64,000 bases of DNA from Flavobacterium tructae. GTDB lineage: Bacteria > Bacteroidota > Bacteroidia > Flavobacteriales > Flavobacteriaceae. The translations under genes and the position numbers were made by a program. Positions 36,510-45,020 of this stretch are shown piece by piece (the stretch's first letter is position 1; every line of letters starts with the position of its first letter). A model generated the notes under the pieces. It saw only the letters and a program-made list of their open reading frames with translations. It did not search any database and was not told the origin of the DNA. The stretch is from assembly GCF_002217475.1 (NCBI RefSeq), contig NZ_MUHH01000043.1, positions 1-64,000 on the forward strand. The letters are read 5' to 3'.

Positions 36510-38136
36510 ACCGGAATCTTTGATACAATCTATTACATTATTAAAATCTTCGGAAAATCGGGAGATTCTGTTCGATAATCAGATAAACAAAGTTATTATT
36601 GATTTGTCTTCGATTAATCTTTCAGATTGTAATTCATTCGACATAAAAATTGTTTTTTCAGAGCCGGTAGCACAGTTTAGAAACCACGACTATACATGGC
36701 AAAAATTAAAAACTAATTTTATCGCAAATGAGTTTAGTCCCAAAATTCTAAAATTTCAGAATGATAAAGTTGTTCAGGCAAACATAACAAGTGGAATTTG
36801 GGAAATTGATAAAAATGCGCCATGTGTTTTGTTATGGAGATTTAATCCGGAAAATGCTGCACCAATAGCAAGTTATTTGGGAAGTGAGAATAGAAAAACA
36901 GCTTATCAGGCAAGGCAAAAGTTTGATTTTATTGAAAATCCGGCATTATTATATCCTGAAGAATGCGGGTTTGAGTTTAGCAGGTCTAAAATTCCATTTT
37001 CTGCTGTAGCTTGTTTTACAGATCATTGCGATTTTGACACTGAAGAGAATTTGATCATACAAAGAAATTTTTTCAATGAGCATCAAATAAAAATTACGAA
37101 AGGATTCTTCTTAAATCATTTTTCTAAAAGAGATAATAACGCCTCTTATCAAAATCAGGCAGAAGAATTATTAAAATGGAGAGAATCCGGACACGAATTG
37201 TGTTACCATTCACTTTCACAATCTCTGAAATCAAATGACGCAAGTTTCAAGGATTTTAAGCAGTTCAAACCACCATTTAATCCAATTAAAGTATGGATTG
37301 ATCATGGGTTTCAGCCTTATAATTTTTCTCTTTTAAGAAAAGGTGTTTTAACCGATTGTGATTTTGAAGAAATTCTACAAGATAAAAAAATTAATACACT
37401 TTGGAATTATATTGATTCAGGTACAGCAACTACAGGAGTCATCAATCAATTTAACACGGAACATTTTACACTATCAGGGTTTTATAATGGAAACAAAGAT
37501 CAGGGTTTTGCTAAAAAAGTGCAACTAATAATTAAAAATATTATTTTTCATTATTACAATGATGAGGATTTAATTTCTAAGTATAGACGTACAGCGTCAA
37601 ATTTTAAGAAAGTATTTTTTCAGAAAAAAATAAAGTCATTTTTTCCATTAATAAATGATCTTTTAAAACTTGGAGCTTCTATTTTTTCCGTTTTATTATT
37701 TTGGAACGCGAAGAAAAATAAGCCTTATAAATTAGCAAAATATTCTCCGATCGTTTTTAAACATAGTATTGCAGAGAAAGAATTTTATATTTTTCAAACT
37801 TTGGAAATGCTGGATTTTAAAAAATCTTTATCTCAGGAGAATATTAGTACGTTGATCAATGAAAGTGGTGCTTTTATAGCACATACCTATTTTTCAGTTC
37901 CGATGCATTATCATAAAGGAAGATTATTTTCTTCACCGGCTATAATAGATAAAAAAGTGGCTGAAAATTTCGAATTTTTAGGAAATAAAATTAAAAACAA
38001 CGAGATCTGGAACCCAACTCTAAGGGAACTAATTGAATATTGGTCTGGATTTGAAAATCTATTATTGGATATAGATTTGCAAGGAAATTTATTTGAGAAA
38101 AGTAATACAGGTTTACAAATGCGAAAAGCAGTATAA
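36502..38136 (+). CDS. Uncharacterised protein with a polysaccharide-deacetylase (NodB)-like core
   Basis: 544 residues, not firmly recognised. The first 165 residues look like a beta-rich domain. Around residues 168-179 VACFTDHCDFDT resembles the motif-1 aspartates of carbohydrate esterase family 4 (D174, D177, D179), and SGHELCYHSLSQ at 229-240 resembles the GHE...H(S/T)xxH motif 2, but the second metal His is Gln (Q240). KVWIDHGFQPYNF follows at 263-275. A hydrophobic stretch lies near 380-400. It could remove an acetyl group from a HexNAc in the polymer or be a non-catalytic relative. It is coupled to the GT2 gene upstream and a methyltransferase 6 bp downstream. Confidence 0.5.
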   Translation: MNKPESLIQSITLLKSSENREILFDNQINKVIIDLSSINLSDCNSFDIKIVFSEPVAQFRNHDYTWQKLKTNFIANEFSPKILKFQNDKVVQANITSGIWEIDKNAPCVLLWRFNPENAAPIASYLGSENRKTAYQARQKFDFIENPALLYPEECGFEFSRSKIPFSAVACFTDHCDFDTEENLIIQRNFFNEHQIKITKGFFLNHFSKRDNNASYQNQAEELLKWRESGHELCYHSLSQSLKSNDASFKDFKQFKPPFNPIKVWIDHGFQPYNFSLLRKGVLTDCDFEEILQDKKINTLWNYIDSGTATTGVINQFNTEHFTLSGFYNGNKDQGFAKKVQLIIKNIIFHYYNDEDLISKYRRTASNFKKVFFQKKIKSFFPLINDLLKLGASIFSVLLFWNAKKNKPYKLAKYSPIVFKHSIAEKEFYIFQTLEMLDFKKSLSQENISTLINESGAFIAHTYFSVPMHYHKGRLFSSPAIIDKKVAENFEFLGNKIKNNEIWNPTLRELIEYWSGFENLLLDIDLQGNLFEKSNTGLQMRKAV

Positions 38137-38142
38137 TTAAAA

Positions 38143-39012
38143 ATGAATCATAAACTAAAAACTATATTATTTAAGACATTAGCTTTATTGCCCAATAAAG
38201 CTGGTGATTATTGTTATCATAAAATTCAAAGTTTTTTTGATAAATCACCATTAGAAGATCGTTTAAAAAGTGTTGAGTCAACTTATTTAAGACTTTCCAA
38301 AGTTTTAAAAGATTTGAATATAGATGCAAAAGGCCAGACTGTTTTTGAATTTGGTTCTGGGTGGTTTCCTGGGATGCCTTATTTTTTTAAATATAAGTTT
38401 GAGGTAAAAAAAGTCTATACTTTTGATATCAATCAGCATTTTAAAAAAGAAACTGTTTTAGAATTAAATGGTTTGTTTTCTAAAAGATATAATTGTGAGG
38501 TTCTGGCGAATTTAGATAGTAAATACGGACTTCCAAATGATGTTGAATATTTTCCGAAGTACAATGTTGTAAAGAATTGTTTTCCAGATGCTGATATTGT
38601 TTTTTCACGTTATGTACTTTCACATATGAATGAAAATGATGTTGATGCATTGCATGAAAAAATGGCGAAAGAGCTTAAAAAAGGCACTTACGTCATTCAT
38701 TTTATTTCACCAAGTGATTTAAGACAACATGCAGATAGTAGATTGTCTATGCAGGATTTTTTGAAGTATAGTAAGAAAGAATGGAATCGAATTCACACCA
38801 AGTTTGATTATCATAATCGTTTAAGATTACCTCAATTTCTTGAAATATTTAAAAAGTATAATTTTGAAATTATGCATTTAGATTATGAAAGTCTTAATGA
38901 AGGAACTCAAAAGTATAATCTGTTTAAAGAAGTACTATTGCATGAAGATTATCGCAAATATTCTCACGAAGAATTAACAGCGGGTAATATTTTAGTAGTT
39001 TTAAAAGTATAG
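38143..39012 (+). CDS. SAM-dependent methyltransferase
   Basis: 289 residues, class I methyltransferase fold. VFEFGSGWFPGMP at 67-79 is the SAM-binding motif I, VYTFDIN holds the acidic residue at the end of strand 2, and VFSRYVLSHMNEND marks motif IV-V. No DNA-recognition or rRNA-specific domain is present. In this setting it probably methylates a sugar hydroxyl or a related group of the repeat unit. Flanked at 6 and 1 bp by locus genes. Confidence 0.78.
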   Translation: MNHKLKTILFKTLALLPNKAGDYCYHKIQSFFDKSPLEDRLKSVESTYLRLSKVLKDLNIDAKGQTVFEFGSGWFPGMPYFFKYKFEVKKVYTFDINQHFKKETVLELNGLFSKRYNCEVLANLDSKYGLPNDVEYFPKYNVVKNCFPDADIVFSRYVLSHMNENDVDALHEKMAKELKKGTYVIHFISPSDLRQHADSRLSMQDFLKYSKKEWNRIHTKFDYHNRLRLPQFLEIFKKYNFEIMHLDYESLNEGTQKYNLFKEVLLHEDYRKYSHEELTAGNILVVLKV

Positions 39013-39016
39013 TTTG

Positions 39017-40030
39017 ATGAATACACCATTGCGATTTTCTTTAATTGTTTGTACCTACATGCGTGCTGATTCTTTATTAATGTTACTAAAATCAGTTCAA
39101 AAACAAAACCTCTATCCAAACGAAATTTTAATAATTGACGGCTCAACCAATAAAGAAACTAAGGTTATTCTGGAGGAAAATAAATTCGATAACGTAAAGT
39201 ATTTTTTAGTTTCAGATGAAAACAGAGGGCTAACGAAGCAAAGAAATTTTGGAATATCAAACCTAAGTACAAATAGCGAAGTAGTTTGTTTTTTAGATGA
39301 TGATACCGTTTTAGAACCCAATTATTTTTCTGAGATCATAAAAACATTTCAAGCCAATTTTGATGTTGCAGGAGTAGGGGGAGTGTCGATTAATGATAAT
39401 AAATGGAAATTTCAAGACAGTAATTTTTTTTACAATAAGAAAAAATATTACTTGTTTGAAGGTTTTTTTTACAAAGAGGGAACACGTAATGTGGTGAGGA
39501 ATTATTTAGGTCTTGGATTTCCTTTAGGCTCAGGAAAAATGCCAAACTTCTCACACGGTCGTACTTCTGGATTTCCAATTACCGGAAAACTCTATGAAGT
39601 AGATTTGCTTATCGGAATGTCGATGGCATTTAGAAGAGATGTTGTCGATCATATTAAATTTTCTAAATTTTTTGAAGGTTATGGCCTTTATGAAGATGCA
39701 GATTTTAGTTTAAGAGCCCTTGAATTTGGTAAAAATGCGATTAATACAAAAGCTCAATTGTCTCATTTTCATGCCCCTTCAGGACGCCCCAATCAATATC
39801 GCTATGGGAAAATGGTAGTGCGAAATGGTTGGTATGTTTGGCGCGTTAAAAATTCAGATCCGATTTTTAAAGATCGTTTAAAATGGAATTTAATAACAGC
39901 ACTTTTAATCTTAATTCGGTTTGCAAATGTTATTACAGAACAAAAGAAAAAAGCAGCCCTTACCGAAGCTTTGGGAAGAAGTATTGGTTTTTTGGGTTTA
40001 TTAATTAATAAGCCAAAAGTAAACTCATGA
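39017..40030 (+). CDS. Glycosyltransferase family 2
   Basis: 337 residues from ATG 39017; TTG 39014 just before it is less likely. FSLIVCTYMRADSL opens the GT-A domain, LIIDGSTNKET is the nucleotide loop, and CFLDDDTVLEP is the metal motif. YGLYEDADFSLRA gives the ED acceptor-side motif, with LSHFHAPSG after it. A hydrophobic helix near the C-terminus (LITALLILIRFANVI) suggests membrane contact. It overlaps the next GT by 4 bp (ATGA). Confidence 0.88.
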   Translation: MNTPLRFSLIVCTYMRADSLLMLLKSVQKQNLYPNEILIIDGSTNKETKVILEENKFDNVKYFLVSDENRGLTKQRNFGISNLSTNSEVVCFLDDDTVLEPNYFSEIIKTFQANFDVAGVGGVSINDNKWKFQDSNFFYNKKKYYLFEGFFYKEGTRNVVRNYLGLGFPLGSGKMPNFSHGRTSGFPITGKLYEVDLLIGMSMAFRRDVVDHIKFSKFFEGYGLYEDADFSLRALEFGKNAINTKAQLSHFHAPSGRPNQYRYGKMVVRNGWYVWRVKNSDPIFKDRLKWNLITALLILIRFANVITEQKKKAALTEALGRSIGFLGLLINKPKVNS

Positions 40031-41145
40031 AGTTCTTGATTGTTACACATGTTCCTCATGTTCAGAATGAAAACCAGTATTTTGGTTACGGCCCATACAT
40101 TCATGAAATGAATATTTGGCTTAAATATACTGATGAGGTTACTATTCTTGCTCCATTAAAAAATAAACAGCCAAACACAATTGACACCGCTTATCAACAT
40201 AATAAAGTCAATTTTAAAAAGGTACCTGATTTTAATTTTACCAACTTTAATAATAGCTTAGTTTCGATATTTAAGTTGCCAATAATTTTCTGGAAAGTAT
40301 TTTGGGCAATGAAAAAAGCAGACCATATCCATTTGAGGTGTCCCGGGAATATGGGATTAATTGGTTGTTTGGTTCAGATTTTATTTCCAGGGAAGATAAA
40401 AACAGCAAAATACGCTGGAAATTGGGATCCAAAAAGTAAACAGCCTTATACCTACAGAATTCAAAAATGGATATTAAGTAATACTTTTTTGACTCGTAAG
40501 ATGACAGTTTTGGTTTATGGTCAGTGGGAGAACCAATCAAAAAATGTAAAGCCATTTTTTACTGCTACTTACTTAGAATCTGAAAAACTGTTTGTTACTA
40601 AAGCAGATTTTAATTTAGTACTAAACTTCATTTTTGTTGGGAGCCTGGTTACTGGTAAAAATCCTTTTTACGCTATAAAATTGATTCAAAAACTAAGAGA
40701 TAGTGGCCACAATGTAGTTTTAGATTTATATGGTGAAGGCGGTGAGTACAACGCTTTGAAAAAGTATATTAAAACAAATAATCTGGAAAATTTTGTCATT
40801 TTACATGGAAATCAAAATAGGGATACTTTGAAAAAAGCTTATCAAAAAAGTCATTTTGTGATCTTACCATCTAAAAGTGAAGGCTGGCCAAAAGCCATAG
40901 CCGAGGGCATGTTTTGGGGATGTGTTCCTATTGCGACACAAGTTTCATGTGTGCCTTTTATGTTGGATTATGGGAATAGAGGTGTTCTATTGGAAATGAA
41001 TATGGCGAATGATTTGATAAATATTGAAAGAATAGTTGCAGCGGAAAATGATTTTTTAAATAAAACCAAGCTTGCTACCGAATGGGCGCGACAATATACA
41101 ATCGAGGTTTTTGAAATGGAAATAAAAAGGCTGCTAACAAAATGA
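40027..41145 (+). CDS. Glycosyltransferase family 4
   Basis: 372 residues, GT-B. N-terminal half includes ADHIHLRCPGNMGL, then AKYAGNWDP; the donor half has NFIFVGSLVTGKNPF, DLYGEGGEY and the EX7E motif KSEGWPKAIAEGMFWG, followed by TQVSCVPFML. It resembles the GT4 proteins common in Bacteroidota capsule loci. It overlaps both neighbours by 4 bp, so the three GTs 39017-42218 are translationally linked. Donor unknown. Confidence 0.86.
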   Translation: MKFLIVTHVPHVQNENQYFGYGPYIHEMNIWLKYTDEVTILAPLKNKQPNTIDTAYQHNKVNFKKVPDFNFTNFNNSLVSIFKLPIIFWKVFWAMKKADHIHLRCPGNMGLIGCLVQILFPGKIKTAKYAGNWDPKSKQPYTYRIQKWILSNTFLTRKMTVLVYGQWENQSKNVKPFFTATYLESEKLFVTKADFNLVLNFIFVGSLVTGKNPFYAIKLIQKLRDSGHNVVLDLYGEGGEYNALKKYIKTNNLENFVILHGNQNRDTLKKAYQKSHFVILPSKSEGWPKAIAEGMFWGCVPIATQVSCVPFMLDYGNRGVLLEMNMANDLINIERIVAAENDFLNKTKLATEWARQYTIEVFEMEIKRLLTK

Positions 41146-42218
41146 GAGTTGTTCAAATAATTGATTCCCTGGATGCTGGTGGAGCGGAACGTATGGCTGT
41201 TAATAATGCAAATGCTTTATTAAATAAGATTGAGTTTTCTGGTCTGGTCGCAACAAGAAAAGAAGGGAAATTAAAAAAACAATTAGATTCTAATGTTTCC
41301 TATTTGTTCTTAGAGAAAAAGAAAAGTATTGATTTTTCTGCAGTTTTTAAATTAAGAAACTACATAAAAAAGAATAGGGTTGATTTTATTCATGCGCATA
41401 GTTCATCATTTTTTATAGCCATTTTGATTAAACTCACTTTGCCGGGAGTTAAAATTATCTGGCACGATCATTACGGAAGCCGAATTAAAGAATCTGTAAG
41501 ACAAAATAAAACCTTAATTGCTTGTTCATTTTTTTTCTCATCCATTTTAGTAGTAAATCCTAAGTTAGAGCAGTGGAATAAGAAAAATATGCGGTGTAAA
41601 AAGGTGTTTTTTATTCCTAATTTTACTCCTGCTACTGTTAACGAATTGCCTTCAACCATTCTAAAAGGAAAAGAAGGAAAGCGTATTGTTTTTTTAGCAA
41701 ATTTGAAAAATCCTAAAAATCACATTCAGGTTTTAAAAGTTTTTCGAGATTTAAAATTAAAGGAATCAGGTTGGAGCTTACACTTGATTGGCAAAGACTT
41801 TTTTGATGATTATTCAAATTTGTTAAAAAATTTTATAGAAACTTATTCTCTCGGGAATGATATACATTTGTATGATGAACAAAATGATATCAAAAATATT
41901 TTGTCACAAGCTAATATAGGAATTTTGGCATCGACAGATGAGGGATTTCCAGTCACTTTGCTGGAGTATGCATTATCCGGTTTAGCTGTAATTTCAACAA
42001 ACGTAGGATATTGTTCGGATATAATCAAAGAAGGAATTACGGGATTATTGTTTAATCCTTTTTCAGAAATCAAAATGAAAAATCAATTAATGAAATTAAT
42101 AGGGGATGAGTTGCTCATTAAAGAATTTGGCATCAATTTTAAACAATCAGTAATCGAGAGTTATTCCGAAGAAAGAGTTATTGACGTATTAATTTCAGCT
42201 TATAAAAAAAGCAAATAA
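41142..42218 (+). CDS. Glycosyltransferase family 4
   Basis: 358 residues, complete GT4. VVQIIDSLDAGGAERMAVN is the canonical N-terminus, FIHAHSSSF and IIWHDHYGSR are middle motifs, RIVFLANLKNPKNH starts the donor domain, and DEGFPVTLLEYALSG is the EX7E motif, followed by STNVGYCSDI. It overlaps the O-antigen ligase/polymerase gene by one base (TAATG), suggesting it completes the oligosaccharide handed on to that protein. Donor unknown. Confidence 0.9.
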   Translation: MRVVQIIDSLDAGGAERMAVNNANALLNKIEFSGLVATRKEGKLKKQLDSNVSYLFLEKKKSIDFSAVFKLRNYIKKNRVDFIHAHSSSFFIAILIKLTLPGVKIIWHDHYGSRIKESVRQNKTLIACSFFFSSILVVNPKLEQWNKKNMRCKKVFFIPNFTPATVNELPSTILKGKEGKRIVFLANLKNPKNHIQVLKVFRDLKLKESGWSLHLIGKDFFDDYSNLLKNFIETYSLGNDIHLYDEQNDIKNILSQANIGILASTDEGFPVTLLEYALSGLAVISTNVGYCSDIIKEGITGLLFNPFSEIKMKNQLMKLIGDELLIKEFGINFKQSVIESYSEERVIDVLISAYKKSK

Positions 42219-43567
42219 TGAAAAACACTCGATTATCGTATGAGTATATGATTTTAATGCACGCCATAATTGCGCTAGTAATTTTTGGCTTGCCATTTTT
42301 ATCTAAAATTTATGCACTTTTAATTCCAATAGTTGGTTTTTTTATTGTTTACAGAACAAAAAATGCAAATAACGAAGTTCTTATAGTTGCGGCTTATTTG
42401 GTTGGTGTTGAGGTTTTTTTGCGAATGACAGGAGGGAATTTTAATAATGAATATGTAAAAGTTAGTGTGATATTTTTTATGTCATTAGGCATGATCTACA
42501 GTAATTTTTCGACCAATGCATTTGTCTATTGTTTTTTTCTGATTTTATTAATTCCGGGGATTTTAATTACATCCACAGTCTTTAATCCTGCTATAGATGT
42601 CAAAAAATCATTAGTTTTTAATTTATCGGGGCCACTATGTTTAGCCATATCTTCGATTTATATGTTTAAAAGAAGAATTTTGTTTTCAGATTTACAAAAT
42701 GTATTGATTGCGATGGGATTACCGATAATTAGTACCACAGTTTATCTGTTCCTGTATAATCCCAGTGTTAGAGATGTAATTACAGGAACTCAATCCAATT
42801 TTGAAACCTCAGGAGGTTTTGGACCCAATCAGGTTTCGACTGTTTTAGGATTGGGGATATTTATTTTTTTTACACAATTAGTATTATTCTCTAAATCGAA
42901 AAAAAGGATATTTTTGAATGGTGGATTATTAATTTTTATAACTTACAGAGGCATCGTGACCTTTTCAAGGGGTGGCGTTATAACCGCAATTGTCATGATT
43001 GCTTTTTTATTGCTTTTGCTCTATATTTTTTCAAATGCCCAAGGTAAAAAAAAGTTTGTGTTAGTTTTTGCCCTAACCAGCCTAATGGCTGTTGGCGTAT
43101 GGACTTATTCTTCTTTACAAACTAATGGGCTCATTGGAAAACGTTACTCAAATCAGGATGCACGTGGAAGACAAAAGAAAGACCGTCTAGGAGGAAGAGA
43201 ACAGATTATGAATGAAGAGTTAAAGCTTTTCATCGAAAACCCTGTTTTAGGTGTCGGAGCAGGTATGGGAAAACAAATTCGAAAAGAGACGTTTGGAGAA
43301 GAAGTTGCTTCCCATAATGAGATTACGCGAATGCTGAGTGAGCATGGTTTGTTTGGTGTTTTGGGACTCGTATTACTTTTAACAGTACCTATAATGTTGT
43401 ATGTTAACAATCGACAGCATTTATACTTTTTTTCATTTTTCATGTTTTGGTTATTAACCATTAATCACGCTGCCATGCGAACGGCCGCACCTGCTTTTGT
43501 GTACGGATTATCGCTTCTTTTTGTCCAGATTAAAATTCCTGAAAAAGAAGAAATTTCCGTCAGCTAA
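42218..43567 (+). CDS. O-antigen ligase / Wzy-type polymerase (Wzy_C family)
   Basis: 449 residues with about eleven or twelve membrane spans. The diagnostic region is the large periplasmic loop with TFSRGGVITAIV, then GGREQIMNEELKLF, NPVLGVGAGMG and the histidine in VASHNEITRMLSEHGLFG; this is the Wzy_C/WaaL signature. The family covers both ligases that join O-chain to lipid A-core and polymerases that join repeat units, and sequence does not separate them. As the locus also has a Wzy-like protein at 928 and an ABC exporter, this copy could be the ligase. Confidence 0.82.
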   Translation: MKNTRLSYEYMILMHAIIALVIFGLPFLSKIYALLIPIVGFFIVYRTKNANNEVLIVAAYLVGVEVFLRMTGGNFNNEYVKVSVIFFMSLGMIYSNFSTNAFVYCFFLILLIPGILITSTVFNPAIDVKKSLVFNLSGPLCLAISSIYMFKRRILFSDLQNVLIAMGLPIISTTVYLFLYNPSVRDVITGTQSNFETSGGFGPNQVSTVLGLGIFIFFTQLVLFSKSKKRIFLNGGLLIFITYRGIVTFSRGGVITAIVMIAFLLLLLYIFSNAQGKKKFVLVFALTSLMAVGVWTYSSLQTNGLIGKRYSNQDARGRQKKDRLGGREQIMNEELKLFIENPVLGVGAGMGKQIRKETFGEEVASHNEITRMLSEHGLFGVLGLVLLLTVPIMLYVNNRQHLYFFSFFMFWLLTINHAAMRTAAPAFVYGLSLLFVQIKIPEKEEISVS

Positions 43568-43583
43568 ATTCTGTTTTTTATAA

Positions 43584-43591
43584 TACATTTG
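43584..43591 (+). promoter_or_regulatory. Bacteroidota-type -7 element (TACATTTG)
   Basis: TACATTTG is an exact TAnnTTTG match in the 57-bp gap before the WcaJ-type gene; a transcription start about 8 bp on would leave a leader of about 25 nt. No clear -33 TTTG box stands upstream. It may give the initiating transferase its own promoter. Confidence 0.5.
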
Positions 43592-43624
43592 CCTCACGTT
43601 TAAGCCCCTAAACAAACTTATTAA

Positions 43625-45019
43625 ATGTTTTCAAAAACAAAAATGCATTTCGAAATTTCGGAAAGGAGAGTATTACTTCTTCTTTTTGATGTTGTTTTTA
43701 TTTTGTCCGCATTATATCTGTTAAGTTTAATATTTCATTATAATTATTTCGTTTTTGATAAGAGTAATTTTCCAGGTATACTTTTACTTCTGACTTATGT
43801 GTACGCTTTTGGCGTAATATTCGAAATGTACAATTTACAGGTAGCCAGTAATCAGTTGCAAATTCTTCAAAGTGTAATTTTTACGGCCACAACTTCAAGC
43901 CTGGCCTATTTGTTTACTCCTATTTTAGCGCCTGTATTGCCTAAGCAGCGATTGATTATCGTGATTTTTTATTTTACAATACTTGTTACATTGTTATTGT
44001 GGCGTTTGTTTTATGTTTACTTTTTGGCATCGCATCGTTTTTCTCAGAATGTAGTTTTAATATGTGACCAGAATCAGGTTGAAGAATTGGTTTTGGGACT
44101 TGAGAATGTTGACCCGCACTATAAAATTATTGGTTTTGTAAATTCAGATGCAATTTCAGAAGAAGATTCAAATTTTCACTATGTAAAAGAAGTTAAAAAG
44201 AAAGATTTAGAGGAGTTTGTGATACGTAATCAGGTGTCGGAGATTGTGATTGCTTCCCAAAAAACAGATGGAATCACTGCCGATTTATACCAGCAATTAC
44301 TTCACTTATTAGAATCAGGAAATATCATCAGAGAGTATACTCAGGTTTACGAAAGCAAAACACAGCGTATTCCGGTGCACTATATAGCCCGCGATTTTTA
44401 TAGATTCTTTCCCTTCAGCAGAAATAATAGTAATAAATTATACTTGTTTTTTGTTCGTTTCATAGAGTTGTTGTTCTCCATTACCGGGCTGTTGATTTGT
44501 TTTCTGTTTATTCCCGTTATTCTTGTTACGAATTTGTTAGCGAATAAAGGGACTTTGTTTTACACGCAGGAACGAGTAGGCAAAAACGGAGTTGTTTTTA
44601 AAATCTATAAGTTTCGAACTATGGTAGAAAACTCGGAGTCTAATGGGATTGTTTTCGCTACTTCAAATGATAAACGAATTACGCCTTTCGGTAAAATGAT
44701 GCGCAAATCAAGAATTGACGAATTACCGCAGTTTTTTAATATTTTAAAGGGCGATATGGCCGTAATAGGACCAAGACCTGAGCGACCATTTTTTGTGGAT
44801 GAAATAGCTCGTATAATGCCTTTTTACGAGACAAGACACGTTATAAAACCAGGACTTACCGGTTGGGCGCAAGTAAACTATTCTTACGGAGAATCTATAG
44901 AGGAGAGTTTGATCAAACTGCAGTACGATTTATACTATATCAAGCACAGAAGTATCTTTCTGGATTTGAGTATTACTTTTAAAACCATTACCACCGTTCT
45001 GTTTTACCGCGGACAGTAA
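43625..45019 (+). CDS. Undecaprenyl-phosphate hexose-1-phosphate transferase (WcaJ/PHPT family)
   Basis: 464 residues. Four membrane helices lie within the first 140 residues, a Rossmann-like CoA-binding/regulatory domain spans about 140-255, a further hydrophobic helix lies at 275-305, and the bacterial sugar transferase domain follows. KFRTM (329-333), DELPQFFNILKGD (365-377), IGPRPER (381-387) and KPGLTGWAQ are the catalytic signatures. It transfers a hexose-1-phosphate to undecaprenyl phosphate at the inner membrane. It is the last gene of the + strand locus and the second initiating enzyme, unrelated to that at 4745. Confidence 0.92.
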   Translation: MFSKTKMHFEISERRVLLLLFDVVFILSALYLLSLIFHYNYFVFDKSNFPGILLLLTYVYAFGVIFEMYNLQVASNQLQILQSVIFTATTSSLAYLFTPILAPVLPKQRLIIVIFYFTILVTLLLWRLFYVYFLASHRFSQNVVLICDQNQVEELVLGLENVDPHYKIIGFVNSDAISEEDSNFHYVKEVKKKDLEEFVIRNQVSEIVIASQKTDGITADLYQQLLHLLESGNIIREYTQVYESKTQRIPVHYIARDFYRFFPFSRNNSNKLYLFFVRFIELLFSITGLLICFLFIPVILVTNLLANKGTLFYTQERVGKNGVVFKIYKFRTMVENSESNGIVFATSNDKRITPFGKMMRKSRIDELPQFFNILKGDMAVIGPRPERPFFVDEIARIMPFYETRHVIKPGLTGWAQVNYSYGESIEESLIKLQYDLYYIKHRSIFLDLSITFKTITTVLFYRGQ

Positions 45020-45020
45020 A

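Noticed and set aside
43153..43461. A 102-codon minus-strand frame inside the O-antigen ligase gene
   Set aside because: It lies wholly antisense to a well supported membrane protein and shows no motif of its own.
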